From Paraburkholderia piptadeniae (lineage in GTDB: Bacteria; Pseudomonadota; Gammaproteobacteria; Burkholderiales; Burkholderiaceae): 64,000 bases of DNA. Shown here in pieces: positions 1-9,521 of the stretch. Below the pieces are notes generated by a model. The model did no database searches. It was not told the DNA's origin and saw only the letters and a program-made list of their open reading frames with translations. The stretch's first letter is position 1, and each line of letters opens with the position of its first letter. The position numbers and the translations under genes are program-made. The stretch spans positions 62,001 through 126,000 of the forward strand of contig NZ_CYGY02000034.1 of assembly GCF_900007165.1 (NCBI RefSeq), given 5' to 3'.

Positions 1-1556
1 TCAGCCCTACGCATGCAATGTTCAGCGCGCTGCCGAAAAGCTTTAGTCCGTATTCGCCGTCGTCGCGTCTATGGCTGAACGTCACGCACATCGATCCTGC
101 CGCCGTGTTCGGCGCGCAGACCGCTCAAGCCGCGCTCGATGCAGCGGGCGCCGTCGATGCCTGGGCGCAACTCGAACCGCTGCCCCTGATCGACTGGAAG
201 ACGGCGATCCCGCTGAAGCTCAAGGTGCTGCGCGTGCTGTTCGAGCGCTTCTGCGCCAACGACCGCGCGCAGGACCTGCCGCGCGCGCTCGAATTTCACG
301 GCTTCTGCGAGCGCGGCGGCCGCGCGCTCGAAGATCATGCGCGCTTCGAAGCGTTGCAAGCGTTCCAGTTGCAGCACGGCGGCGTCGGCTACTGGCGCAA
401 GTGGGCCGAGCCGCTGCAAGACCCGCGCAGCCCCGAAGTCGAGGCGTTCGCGAACGAGCATCGGCATGAAGTCGAGTTTCATCTGTTCCTGCAATGGCTC
501 GCCGCGAAGGGCCTGTCGCATGCCCAGCACGCTGCGCGCGACGCGGGCATGTCCGTCGGCCTGATCGCGGATCTTGCCGTCGGCTGCGACAGCGCGGGCT
601 CTCACGCATGGTCGTATCGCGACGACATGCTGCAAGGCGTATCCGTCGGCGCGCCGCCCGATCTGTTCAACCAGGCGGGCCAGACGTGGGGCCTCACGAC
701 GTTCTCGCCGCGCGCGATGCGCAACCAGGGCTTCTCGGCATTCATCGACATGCTGCGCACCGCATTCGCATACGCGGGCGGCATTCGCATCGACCACATC
801 CTTGGCTTGCGGCGGCTGTGGCTCGTGCCCGAAGGCGAGTCCGCGAAGAACGGCGCGTATCTGCGCTATCCGCTCGAAGACATGCTGCGGCTGATTGCGC
901 TCGAATCGTGGCGGCATCGCGCAATCGTGATCGGCGAGGACCTGGGCACCGTGCCGCCCGGCTTGCGCGAGCGGCTGACCGAGCACGGGCTCGCAGGCAT
1001 TCGCGTGCTGTGGTTCGAGCGCACAAAGGACGGCGGCGGCTTCAAGTCGCCCGTCGAGTGGGACCGCGATGCCGTCGCGACGACCACCACACACGATCTG
1101 CCGACCGTCACCGGCTGGTGGCGCGGCGAAGATATCGTGTGGCGCCATCGCGTCGGGCAGACGGCACCGCGCGCCGATGGCCGCGACCCTGTCGCGCTCG
1201 CGCAGGCCGAACGCGCCGACGACCGCGCCGCATTGTGGCAGGCGTTCCAGCAAGCGGGCATCGCGCCGCTCGACGTCGCTGCGCCGCCGCCCGACGATGC
1301 GCCCGTCGACGAAGCGCTTGCGTTCGTCGCCGTCACGCCGTCGCCGCTCGTCACGTATCCGCTCGAAGACCTGCTCGGTCTCGCGGACCAGCCGAATCTG
1401 CCCGGCTCGATCGACGAGCATCCGAACTGGCGCCGCCGCGTGATGCAGCCCGTCGAAGCGCTCTTTGCCGATGAAACGTTTTGCGACCGCCTGCTCGCGA
1501 TCGAGCGGGCTCGCACCGATCCAACCTCAGCTTCTTCGTTGTCCGATACGCCATGA
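1..1556 (+). CDS. malQ: 4-alpha-glucanotransferase (amylomaltase), 5' end missing
   Basis: MalQ moves glucan segments between maltodextrins in the cytoplasm. The reading frame is open from base 3 and enters the window mid-protein, so the ATG at 18 is internal. About 517 codons are visible, roughly the C-terminal two thirds of a 700-750 residue protein. GH77 landmarks seen are RIDHILGLRRLW (about nt 787-822, holding the expected nucleophile Asp), GEDLGTVPPG (about nt 934-963, expected acid/base Glu) and THDLPT (about nt 1090-1107). The stop overlaps the treY start as ATGA (1553-1556), so the two are probably translationally coupled. With treY next, the gene belongs to a glycogen/trehalose cluster that continues upstream of the window; treZ is expected there by analogy with relatives. 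Confidence 0.93.
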   Translation, partial: SPTHAMFSALPKSFSPYSPSSRLWLNVTHIDPAAVFGAQTAQAALDAAGAVDAWAQLEPLPLIDWKTAIPLKLKVLRVLFERFCANDRAQDLPRALEFHGFCERGGRALEDHARFEALQAFQLQHGGVGYWRKWAEPLQDPRSPEVEAFANEHRHEVEFHLFLQWLAAKGLSHAQHAARDAGMSVGLIADLAVGCDSAGSHAWSYRDDMLQGVSVGAPPDLFNQAGQTWGLTTFSPRAMRNQGFSAFIDMLRTAFAYAGGIRIDHILGLRRLWLVPEGESAKNGAYLRYPLEDMLRLIALESWRHRAIVIGEDLGTVPPGLRERLTEHGLAGIRVLWFERTKDGGGFKSPVEWDRDAVATTTTHDLPTVTGWWRGEDIVWRHRVGQTAPRADGRDPVALAQAERADDRAALWQAFQQAGIAPLDVAAPPPDDAPVDEALAFVAVTPSPLVTYPLEDLLGLADQPNLPGSIDEHPNWRRRVMQPVEALFADETFCDRLLAIERARTDPTSASSLSDTP

Positions 1557-4420
1557 CTGTCCCGCGCGCCACGCTCCGACTCCAGTTCCATCGCGGCTTC
1601 ACATTCGACGATGCGCTCGCGCGCGTCGACTACTTCGCCACGCTCGGCGTGAGCCACTTGTATGCATCACCCGTCACGACGGCGACGCCCGGCTCGATGC
1701 ACGGCTACGACACCGTCGACCACAGCCTGGTCAGCGCCGAATGCGGCGGCGAAAACAGCCTGCGGCGCCTCGCCGACAAGCTGCACGAACGCGGCATGGG
1801 CCTGATCGTCGACATCGTGCCGAATCACATGGGCGTGAGCCCGCACAACGCATGGTGGCGGGACATCCTCGAATGGGGCCGGCACAGCGCCTATGCGCGC
1901 TATTTCGACGTCGACTGGCACTCGCCCGATCCCGCGCTGCGCGGCAAGGTGCTGATGCCCGTGCTCGGCGGGGCCTACGGCGAAGAGCTGGCGGCGGGAC
2001 GCATTGCGTTGCGCTTCGATGCCGATAGCGGCCGCTTCGATATCGCCTATGGCGAGCACGCGTGCCCCGTGTGTCCCGTCGATTACGCGGCAATTCTTCA
2101 GTCAGCGGATCGCGCCGATCTGAGCGCGCTCGCCGAGCGTTTCGCTCCCGTCACGACGCAGCCCGCCGATCAGCCTCGCGCCGTCGAAGGCCGCGAGGCG
2201 CTCGTCGAGTTCGTGCGGCAGAACGGCGCGTCGGCGATCGAGTTCGTGCTCGAAACATACTCGCCGCACGAGCCCGTCACGCGCGACCGCCTGCACCGGC
2301 TGATCGAGCGGCAGCACTTCAGGCTCGCATGGTGGCGCACGGCATCGGACGAAGTGAACTGGCGGCGTTTCTTCGATATCAGCTCGCTCGCGGCCGTGCG
2401 CGTCGAGCGCCCCGAAGTGTTCGACGCCGTGCACGCGCTGATCTTCCGGCTGTATGCGGAAGGCGTGATCGACGGCGTGCGCGTCGATCACGTCGACGGG
2501 CTCGCGGAGCCGCGCGAATACACGCAGCGGCTGCGTCAGCGGCTCTCGGAGCTGCGCGAGGGCACGACGCCGTATATCCTCGTCGAAAAAATTCTCGGAC
2601 GCGGCGAAACGCTGCGCGACGACTGGCCCGTCGACGGCACGACGGGCTATGACTTCATGAACGACGTCGGTGCGCTGCTGCACGATCCGAAGGGCGCCGC
2701 GCCGCTCGCGAACGCGTGGGCCGAACTGAGCGGCCGCCCCGCGAACTTCGCCGACGAAGCGCTGCCCGCGCGCCGCCAGATACTCGCGGAAAATCTGCCC
2801 GCCGAACTGGACCGCGCAACACGCGCGCTGCATCGGATTGCGCGCGACAACCTCGCCACGCGCGACTGCACGTACACCGCGATCCGCCGCGTGACGAACG
2901 AACTCGCGGCGCACTTCCCCGTCTATCGCATCTATCCGCAAAACGGCTTGCGCAGCAGCGCCGACAACGCGTACTTCGACATCGCGCTCGATGCCGCGAA
3001 GCAAACGCTGTCGCGCGCCGATCATGGCGTGCTGGCGCAGGTCGATGCGTGGCTCGGCAGCGGCTCGGACGAGAGCGGCAACGGACGTTCGGCTTCGCAG
3101 CAACAGTCGCAGTCTTCACAGTCGCAGCAGTCCTCGCAATCGCAGCAGAGCAATCCCGGCGCGTTCAATCACACGGCGTCGGCGCGCCGCACGGTGCAGA
3201 CGCTTTTCTCGCAACTGACGGCGCCCGTCGCCGCGAAGGCGATCGAAGATACCGCCTGCTATCGCTACGGGCGTCTGCTGTCGCGCTGCGAAGTGGGCGC
3301 CGATCCGGGCGAGTTCGCGCTGTCGGTCGAGCAGTTTCATGCGGGCAATCAGGAGCGCGCGCGGCGCTTTCCTCACTCGATGCTCGCGACGGCCACGCAC
3401 GATCACAAGCGCGGTGAGGACATGCGCGCGCGGCTCGCCGTGGTGAGCGAAATCGCCGACGAATGGATCGCGACGCTGCGCGCGTGGACGACACTGAACA
3501 CGCCGCATCGCCGCGCGCTGAACGGCAATGGCGACGACTGGGCGCCCGGTCCCGCCGCCGAGGCGATGCTGTATCAGACATTGGTCGGCTGCTGGCCGCC
3601 GGGTCTGTCGCCCGACAACGATGCGGGCATCAAGGCGCTCGCCGAACGCGTCGCGCAATGGCAACTGAAGGCGCTGCGCGAAGCGAAACTGCGCACGACG
3701 TGGCTCGCGCCCGATGAAGCGTTCGAGAACGGCTGCCGCGAGTTCCTGTTCGACATTCTCGCGCCGCAGCGCCGCGACGGCTTTCTGCGCGAGCTATGCG
3801 CGTTCGTTGCGCGTATCGGCCGCGCGGGTGTCGTGAACAGCTTGCAGCAGACGGTGCTGCGTCTCGCGTCGCCGGGCGTGCCCGATCTGTATCAGGGCAC
3901 GGAGCTGTGGGACTTCAGTCTCGTCGATCCCGACAACCGCCGGCCCGTCGATTTCGCGCAGCGGCAAGCGATGCTCGCGGACGCGCCGCCTTCCGCCTAT
4001 TTCGCGAACTGGCGTGATGGTCGCGTGAAGCTCGCCATCATCCAGCGGATGCTCGCGTTGCGCGTGCAGATGCCGGAGCTGCTCAGTAAGGGCACCTATC
4101 TGCCGCTGACGGTGCAAGGCCGGCACGCGGACCGCGTGATCGCATTCGCGCGGCGTCATGGCAATTCCTGGGCGGTGGTGATCGCGACGCGCCTGTCGAC
4201 GTCGCTGCTCGACGCAAACAGCGACGCGCCGCTCGTCGATCCGATCAACTGGGAGGACACGGCCACGCAGATGCCCGAAGAACTCTTTGCGCGCGCGCTG
4301 TTCGACTGGGTGAGCCCGGCCGCGCCGAAGGTGGAGGATACGGGGCTGCTCTATCTGCGCGATGCGCTGACGACGATGCCCGTTGCCGTTCTTGTTGAGG
4401 ATGGGGTGCCGCGTGTGTGA
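1553..4420 (+). CDS. treY: Maltooligosyltrehalose synthase
   Basis: TreY rearranges the reducing-end alpha-1,4 bond of maltodextrins to alpha,alpha-1,1, the first step of the TreY-TreZ trehalose route in the cytoplasm. I chose the ATG at 1553 (955 aa) because it overlaps the malQ stop and begins MTVPRATLRLQFHRGF, as family members do. The frame is open further upstream to 1481. GH13 motifs seen are DIVPNHMG (region I), GVRVDHVDGL near residue 308 (nucleophile Asp), ILVEKILG near residue 342 (catalytic Glu) and THDHKRGEDMR near residue 616. The protein is longer than many TreYs. Part of the excess is a Gln/Ser-rich insert at about residues 512-540 that looks like repeat expansion. The convergent gene downstream ends 3 bp away. 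Confidence 0.95.
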   Translation: MTVPRATLRLQFHRGFTFDDALARVDYFATLGVSHLYASPVTTATPGSMHGYDTVDHSLVSAECGGENSLRRLADKLHERGMGLIVDIVPNHMGVSPHNAWWRDILEWGRHSAYARYFDVDWHSPDPALRGKVLMPVLGGAYGEELAAGRIALRFDADSGRFDIAYGEHACPVCPVDYAAILQSADRADLSALAERFAPVTTQPADQPRAVEGREALVEFVRQNGASAIEFVLETYSPHEPVTRDRLHRLIERQHFRLAWWRTASDEVNWRRFFDISSLAAVRVERPEVFDAVHALIFRLYAEGVIDGVRVDHVDGLAEPREYTQRLRQRLSELREGTTPYILVEKILGRGETLRDDWPVDGTTGYDFMNDVGALLHDPKGAAPLANAWAELSGRPANFADEALPARRQILAENLPAELDRATRALHRIARDNLATRDCTYTAIRRVTNELAAHFPVYRIYPQNGLRSSADNAYFDIALDAAKQTLSRADHGVLAQVDAWLGSGSDESGNGRSASQQQSQSSQSQQSSQSQQSNPGAFNHTASARRTVQTLFSQLTAPVAAKAIEDTACYRYGRLLSRCEVGADPGEFALSVEQFHAGNQERARRFPHSMLATATHDHKRGEDMRARLAVVSEIADEWIATLRAWTTLNTPHRRALNGNGDDWAPGPAAEAMLYQTLVGCWPPGLSPDNDAGIKALAERVAQWQLKALREAKLRTTWLAPDEAFENGCREFLFDILAPQRRDGFLRELCAFVARIGRAGVVNSLQQTVLRLASPGVPDLYQGTELWDFSLVDPDNRRPVDFAQRQAMLADAPPSAYFANWRDGRVKLAIIQRMLALRVQMPELLSKGTYLPLTVQGRHADRVIAFARRHGNSWAVVIATRLSTSLLDANSDAPLVDPINWEDTATQMPEELFARALFDWVSPAAPKVEDTGLLYLRDALTTMPVAVLVEDGVPRV
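3096..3156 (+). repeat. Gln/Ser codon repeat inside treY
   Basis: A run of CAG, CAA, TCG and TCC codons encodes an almost pure Gln/Ser stretch, interrupting an otherwise ordinary GH13 sequence. The repeat is imperfect at the DNA level. It lies between the conserved barrel motifs and is probably a surface loop. Confidence 0.7.
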
Positions 4421-4423
4421 CGC

Positions 4424-5788
4424 TCAACCGCCTTCGTCATCGAACACCTTCGGATACACGCGCACCAGCACGATGCGCGGCCCCTTCATCTTCTTCACGA
4501 CGACATCGAAGCGGTCGAATTCGATACGCTGCCCTTCTTCAGGCAGATCGCCGAGCGCATTGATCACGAGGCCGCCTACGGATTCGGCGCGACCTTCGTC
4601 GATGTCGATACCCAACGCGCGCTCCAGCGACACCACGGGCAAGCTGCCCTTGCCCATCAGCGTGCCGTCGTCCATGCGCGTCCAGTCGGCGTCGCCTTGA
4701 CGAAACTCGTCGTGAATCTGGCCGACCAGCGCGCCGAGCAGATTGTCGAGCGTGAGAAAGCCGATCGGCTTCGCGTTCTTCTGCCCGACGAGCGCAAGAT
4801 GCGGCGCACCCTTGCGAAAACGCCGGAACAGTTCGAGCGCGGGCATGTCGGGCTTCACGTACTGCACGGGACGCACGTAGTGCGACAGGTCGTCGAGCGT
4901 GCTGCCTGCGTGACGCGCGAGCAGCAGGTCCTTCAGATGTATCGTGCCCGCGACGCGCTCACCCGTCGCATCTTCGAGCAACGGATAGCGGCTGAAACGG
5001 TGGCGCGCGACGATCTGCATGTTCTCGTGCCATGGCAGATCGCGGCGCAGGCTCACGAGTTCGTGCGCGGGCCGCATCAGGTCGGACACGGTCATCCGCG
5101 AGAAGTCGAGCGAATGCGCGATCGTGTTCCATTCGTCCTGCGAATAGGCGTCCTTCGGCGCGTCGAGTCCGTTCGCGACGCTCGCGTGGCGGCCGCGCAG
5201 GATCAACTTGAGTTCGTCCGTCGAGTAGTGCGTGTCGCCGCCATGATCGGCCGACAATCCCGCGACGCGCAGCACGGTGTTCGCGCTCGTGTTGAGCAGC
5301 CAGATCGCGGGGTACATCGCCCAGTAGAAACCGTACAGCGGTATCGCGACCCACAGCGCAATCTGCTCGGATTGGCGGATCGCGAGCGACTTGGGCGCCA
5401 GCTCGCCGACGACGATGTGCAGAAACGAAATGCACGAGAACGCGAAGAACAGCGAGATGCCATGTATCAGCTGTTCGGACTCGATGCCGAGCAAGTGGAA
5501 AAGCGGGTTGAGCAGTTCCGCGAAGGCGGGCTCGCCGATCCAGCCGAGTCCCAGCGACGCAAGCGTGATGCCCAATTGGCACGCCGACAGATACGCATCC
5601 AGCCGGCCATGCACTTTCGCGAGCAGCTTGCCGCGCAAGCCGTGCTTCTCCGCGAGCGTTTGGACGCGCGTCTGCCGCAGCTTCACGAGACCGAATTCGG
5701 CGGCAACAAAGAAACCGTTGAGGGCAACGAGCAACAACGCGCCAATGAGCGCGACGACCTGGATCAAAGCGGACAACTCCGGCAACAA
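4424..5788 (-). CDS. CNNM/CBS-pair membrane protein (hemolysin C/CorC family)
   Basis: This is a 454-residue inner-membrane protein of the CNNM transporter-CBS family. The N-terminal DUF21 part (about residues 1-190) starts with the diagnostic ALNGFFVAAEFGLVK and has several hydrophobic helices. Two CBS domains follow (about 215-335), then a C-terminal CorC_HlyC domain (about 350-435) with LGIDIDEGRAESVGG. Relatives are linked to Mg2+/Co2+ efflux or homeostasis; most 'hemolysin' labels are historical. The gene converges with treY, has no operon partner and shows no clear terminator. The substrate cannot be told from sequence. Confidence 0.88.
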   Translation of the reverse strand: MLPELSALIQVVALIGALLLVALNGFFVAAEFGLVKLRQTRVQTLAEKHGLRGKLLAKVHGRLDAYLSACQLGITLASLGLGWIGEPAFAELLNPLFHLLGIESEQLIHGISLFFAFSCISFLHIVVGELAPKSLAIRQSEQIALWVAIPLYGFYWAMYPAIWLLNTSANTVLRVAGLSADHGGDTHYSTDELKLILRGRHASVANGLDAPKDAYSQDEWNTIAHSLDFSRMTVSDLMRPAHELVSLRRDLPWHENMQIVARHRFSRYPLLEDATGERVAGTIHLKDLLLARHAGSTLDDLSHYVRPVQYVKPDMPALELFRRFRKGAPHLALVGQKNAKPIGFLTLDNLLGALVGQIHDEFRQGDADWTRMDDGTLMGKGSLPVVSLERALGIDIDEGRAESVGGLVINALGDLPEEGQRIEFDRFDVVVKKMKGPRIVLVRVYPKVFDDEGG

Positions 5789-5881
5789 AAGCCGTCAGTA
5801 TAGAGCGCGAAAGGCGGGTGAAAGAGCGTGTCGCGCATCGATTGGCCATCCGGCCAGGTCATCGGTGCATCGCGTGTGCCG

Positions 5882-6682
5882 TCATGCGCCTGCGAGCGGC
5901 ACCCGCAGCTTGAGCGTCGACGGCTGGCCGTCGATCCATTCGCCCTGCTCGAACGCGCCGTCGTGCGCTTCGGCGACGCGCTTGCACAAGCCCAGCACCC
6001 ACGAGATGCGGCCGGCTTCGCGCGGGTGCGCCGCTTGCTCGCGCGCGAACTTTTCGAGCACGTGCGGCAGTCCGGCATCCGTCAACGCGGCGGCAGCGTG
6101 CGGCCACGTGACGGTGGCCTCGAACGTCGCTGCATCGACGCGCGCAGCGAGCGCGACCGTCGCGCCGCTCGCGCTCGCTTCGACGGCGAACGTGACGAGC
6201 AGCCACAGCGCGGCAGCGAGCCGCTCGCGGTCGCCAACCAGTTGCTGCGCATCGACCGACGCATCGAGCTCGAGCGCGACGTTGCGCTGCGCAGCGAGTG
6301 CGTTGCGCACGTCGCCGACCGTTTCGTCGACGAGCGGCCTCAACGCGAACGGCGCGCGGTTCAACGCGAGCGTCCTCGTTTCGGCGCGCGTCGTATCGAC
6401 GATCGATTCGAGCAGCTTCACCTGCTGATCGACGCCGTTGCGAATCCCTTCGAGCGCACGTTGCGCAGTGGCGTCGCTCGTGTCGATCTTGCGGTCGAGC
6501 ACGTACGCCCAGCTATGAATCGCGTTCAACGGGCTGCGCAGATCGTGAGAGACGAGGGAGAGCACATGATCGCGCATGAAGAGCGCCGTTTCGGCGCAGC
6601 GCCGAGCGGTGCGATCGGCAGTGGCATGCATACCCTGGTTGCTGCCGGAAGAAGACGGTGTAGACGTGGTCACGATCGACAT
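5882..6682 (-). CDS. Histidine kinase-like protein with degenerate ATPase domain
   Basis: From the ATG at 6682 the product is 266 aa; a GTG at 6766 would add 28 residues of unlikely sequence. There is no membrane segment, so it is probably cytoplasmic. A clear HisKA H-box, SHDLRSPLNAIHSW, carries the phosphoacceptor His. The C-terminal half is the right length for HATPase_c, but the N-box Asn (expected in LLxNAxKxT) is replaced by LLVTFAVEAS, and the DxGxG and GLGL boxes are not visible. No response regulator is adjacent. It may be an inactive kinase acting as a phosphotransfer protein or dimerisation partner; that role is inference. It is divergent from the FKBP gene, with about 125 bp between them. 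Confidence 0.75.
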   Translation of the reverse strand: MSIVTTSTPSSSGSNQGMHATADRTARRCAETALFMRDHVLSLVSHDLRSPLNAIHSWAYVLDRKIDTSDATAQRALEGIRNGVDQQVKLLESIVDTTRAETRTLALNRAPFALRPLVDETVGDVRNALAAQRNVALELDASVDAQQLVGDRERLAAALWLLVTFAVEASASGATVALAARVDAATFEATVTWPHAAAALTDAGLPHVLEKFAREQAAHPREAGRISWVLGLCKRVAEAHDGAFEQGEWIDGQPSTLKLRVPLAGA

Positions 6683-6808
6683 CCTCGTTGGCGGTTCATC
6701 ATCGGTTGCAGTCTGGTCATTATAGGCTTGGCCGTTCGGACGATCCTCGCGACAGTACGCCGACACGCCTACAATAACGGTTTCGAACGATTATCAAAGG
6801 AGCATCGC

Positions 6809-7150
6809 ATGACCACTGTCACCACCGCCTCGGGCCTCAAGTACGAAGACCTGAAGGAAGGCGCGGGCGCCGAAGCGAAGGCCGGCCAGACCGTCAGCGT
6901 GCACTACACCGGCTGGCTCACGGACGGCCAGAAGTTCGATTCGAGCAAGGACCGCAACGACCCGTTCGCGTTCGTGCTGGGCGGCGGCATGGTCATCAAG
7001 GGCTGGGACGAAGGCGTGCAGGGCATGAAGGTCGGCGGCGTGCGCAAGCTGACCATCCCGCCGCAACTCGGCTACGGCGCGCGCGGCGCGGGCGGCGTGA
7101 TTCCGCCGAATGCGACGCTCGTGTTCGAAGTCGAATTGCTCGACATCTGA
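6809..7150 (+). CDS. FKBP-type peptidyl-prolyl cis-trans isomerase
   Basis: A 113-residue single FKBP domain with no signal peptide, so probably a cytoplasmic folding catalyst. Family signatures are VSVHYTGWLTDGQKFDSS, FVLGGGMVIKGWDEG and PPQLGYGARGAGGVIPPN, ending with LVFEVELLDI. The ATG at 6809 is preceded by an AAAGGAG Shine-Dalgarno. The longer open frame upstream is only the antisense of the kinase-like gene. A TACAAT (6770-6775) could be a -10 box, but no good -35 box accompanies it. The AraC gene starts 41 bp downstream and may share the transcript. Confidence 0.93.
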   Translation: MTTVTTASGLKYEDLKEGAGAEAKAGQTVSVHYTGWLTDGQKFDSSKDRNDPFAFVLGGGMVIKGWDEGVQGMKVGGVRKLTIPPQLGYGARGAGGVIPPNATLVFEVELLDI

Positions 7151-7191
7151 GCGTTTCTGCGCTTTTGAATTTTTGATTTCGACGTCCTGAG

Positions 7192-7962
7192 ATGAGCCAC
7201 GCCGTCAACGACGCGCCCAGCGTTTCCCTGCGCCGTTACGGCGCTGTGGAAGCGTCGGACGTGCACGACTTTCATCAGATCGTGCTCGGTCTCGACGGCT
7301 CGATGGTGATGGCCGTCGACGGCGTCGCGCGCGAGATCGACAGTACGTCCGCGTGGCTCATTCCGGCGGGCTCGCGGCATGATTACGCAGGTGTCGGCGA
7401 GAACCGGCAACTCGTGCTCGATCTGCCCGCGTCGTCGGTTGCCGTGCCGCAACGGCTGTTCGACAGGGCGCGCGCGGTGGCGATCGATGCCTCGCTCACG
7501 CAACTGGTTTCGCACATCGCGGGCCGCGCGACGGGCCATATCGACGGCGATGCCGTGTGGCGACGCTTCAACTGGGATGCGGCGGCGCGTCTGTGCGCGG
7601 CGATCGTTGAAGAAACGGGTATGGCGGAGGCTGTGCCCGGCGCGGGCCTCGACTTTGCTCGCATCGACGGCTGGCTGCGTGCGCACCTGTCAGAACCGCT
7701 GCGTATCGCCGATCTCGCCACGCATTGCGGCTTCGGCATGCGGCGCTTTCATCAGCTGTTCATCGAGGCGTTCGGCGAAACGCCACATCGCTATTTGCAG
7801 CGTCTAAGGCTGGATACGTCGGTCACGCTGCTTGCCGATCCGCGCCGTTCGCTGACGGACGTGGCGCTCGAAGTGGGCTTCGGCGATCAGAGCGCGTACA
7901 CGCATGCGTTCACGCGGCGCTTCGGCATGGCGCCCGGCCAGTGGCGGGCGCTGCTGCACTGA
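7192..7962 (+). CDS. AraC family transcriptional regulator
   Basis: A 256-residue regulator. The N-terminal part (about 1-100) is cupin-like, with VHDFHQIVLGLDGSM and LIPAGSRHDYAG. The C-terminal part (about 165-255) has the two AraC helix-turn-helices: LRIADLATHCGFGMRRFHQ, then VALEVGFGDQSAYTHAFTRR with GMAPGQWR at the end. The ligand is unknown. It sits 41 bp after the FKBP gene and 62 bp before the convergent end of metZ, so its target is not obvious from context. Confidence 0.9.
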   Translation: MSHAVNDAPSVSLRRYGAVEASDVHDFHQIVLGLDGSMVMAVDGVAREIDSTSAWLIPAGSRHDYAGVGENRQLVLDLPASSVAVPQRLFDRARAVAIDASLTQLVSHIAGRATGHIDGDAVWRRFNWDAAARLCAAIVEETGMAEAVPGAGLDFARIDGWLRAHLSEPLRIADLATHCGFGMRRFHQLFIEAFGETPHRYLQRLRLDTSVTLLADPRRSLTDVALEVGFGDQSAYTHAFTRRFGMAPGQWRALLH

Positions 7963-8024
7963 CTCTTCCCCTGTGACGATGGCACGAACCGGACGCGTGC
8001 GCGCGGCCGGCTCTCTTCACACGA

Positions 8025-9215
8025 TCAGCCGATGAGGCCGCGCGCCAGATCGTCGCGAATATCGTCGGCATTCTCCAGACCCACGGCGAGGCGGATCAGC
8101 CCTTCCGTGATGCCCGCCGCCGCGCGCGCTTCGGGCGTGATGCGGCCGTGCGTCGTGGTGGCGGGATGCGTGATCGTCGTGCGCGTATCGCCTAGGTTGC
8201 CCGTGATCGAGCAGATCTTCGTGCTGTCGATCACGCGCCAGGCATTCGCGCGCATCTGCTCGGGCGTATCGCCCTTCACTTCGAACGAGACGATCGCACC
8301 GCCTGCCTTCTGCTGACGCTTCGCGATCTCGTACTGCGGATGCGATTCGAGGCCCGGATAGAACACGCGGCTCACGGCGGGATTCGCGTCGAGCCAGCGC
8401 GCGATTTCGAGCGCATTCGCCGACTGACGCTCGACGCGCAGCGACAGCGTTTCCATGCCCTTCAGCAGAATCCACGCGTTGAACGCCGACAGCGTCGGGC
8501 CCGCGCTACGCACGAACGGAAACACCTTTTCCATGATGAACTGCTTCGAGCCGACCAGCGCGCCGCCGAGCACGCGCCCCTGGCCGTCGAGGAACTTGGT
8601 CGCCGAGTGCATCACGACATCGGCGCCGAGCTTCAGCGGCTGCTGCAGCGCGGGGCTGCAAAAACAGTTGTCGACGACGAACAGCGCGTTTGCGGACTTC
8701 GCGATCTTGCCGATCGCTTCGATGTCGGCGATCTCGGTCAGCGGATTCGACGGCGTTTCGAGGAAGAACATCTTCGTCTCGGGACGCACGGCGTTTTTCC
8801 ACGCGTCGAGATCGGTCGGATCGACGAACGTCGTCGTGATGCCGAACTTGCTGAAGATCTGCGAGAACATGCCGAGCGTCGAGCCGAACAGGCTCTGCGA
8901 GCTGACGAGATGATCGCCCGCCTGCATCGCCGACATCACCACCGACATGATCGCGGCCATCCCCGACGCCGTCGCCATGCACGCCTCACCGCCTTCGAGC
9001 GCCGCGAGACGATCCTGGAACATCGTGACCGTCGGGTTCGTGAAGCGCGAGTACGTGTAATAGTCTTCGGATTTCTTGAAGCGCTCGGCGGCTTCCGCGG
9101 CGCTCGCAAAGACAAAGCTCGACGTCAGAAAGATTGCCTCGGAATGCTCGCCGAAATCGCTGCGCAACGTGCCCGAGCGGACTGCGAGAGTGTCGAAATT
9201 GAGGGAGTCGTCCAT
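8025..9215 (-). CDS. metZ: O-succinylhomoserine sulfhydrylase
   Basis: This is a 396-residue PLP enzyme of the Cys/Met metabolism family that makes homocysteine from O-succinylhomoserine and sulfide in methionine synthesis. The PLP-lysine motif VMHSATKFLDGQGRVLGG is present (Lys near residue 208), together with YSRFTNPTVTMFQDRLAALEG and SQSLFGST upstream. The motif forms and the position downstream of purF fit MetZ better than MetB or MetY. A strong terminator (9290-9325) separates it from purF, so it probably has its own promoter in the following gap. Confidence 0.93.
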   Translation of the reverse strand: MDDSLNFDTLAVRSGTLRSDFGEHSEAIFLTSSFVFASAAEAAERFKKSEDYYTYSRFTNPTVTMFQDRLAALEGGEACMATASGMAAIMSVVMSAMQAGDHLVSSQSLFGSTLGMFSQIFSKFGITTTFVDPTDLDAWKNAVRPETKMFFLETPSNPLTEIADIEAIGKIAKSANALFVVDNCFCSPALQQPLKLGADVVMHSATKFLDGQGRVLGGALVGSKQFIMEKVFPFVRSAGPTLSAFNAWILLKGMETLSLRVERQSANALEIARWLDANPAVSRVFYPGLESHPQYEIAKRQQKAGGAIVSFEVKGDTPEQMRANAWRVIDSTKICSITGNLGDTRTTITHPATTTHGRITPEARAAAGITEGLIRLAVGLENADDIRDDLARGLIG

Positions 9216-9289
9216 GTTCGTTCTGTTCCGTTTTTTCCAGGCCGCATGCGCTTCCCAGGTTCCGCCAGGGTTCGCGCACGCAAGAGCAA

Positions 9290-9325
9290 CAAAAAAGCCC
9301 GCTTTGCGTCGGCATAAGCGGGCTT
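9290..9325 (-). terminator. Rho-independent terminator after purF
   Basis: Perfect 10-bp arms AAGCCCGCTT (9295-9304) and AAGCGGGCTT (9316-9325) enclose an 11-nt loop. Read on the minus strand, the stem runs into a T tract (complement of A 9291-9296). It lies downstream of purF and upstream of metZ. The rest of the 9216-9521 gap shows no gene or recognisable riboswitch. Confidence 0.85.
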
Positions 9326-9521
9326 CGTGTACGGGGATGCTGTGAGCGTCGATGGCTGTGCTGCTGGCCCCATCGTTCGCTTTAGCTGTTTTGGGTTTCC
9401 CCGCGTCCGCAAGCTGAGATCAAATCGACGCAAGACCCGATAGTAACACCGCATGCGCCCTTCGGGACCGAAACACAGCGCGCGAGATTCGATGACGCCA
9501 AACCCGCGCGCCTGCCGCGAT

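Noticed and set aside
9216..9521. Possible SAM- or SAH-type riboswitch ahead of metZ
   Set aside because: Only the purF terminator hairpin was recognisable; no conserved riboswitch core seen.
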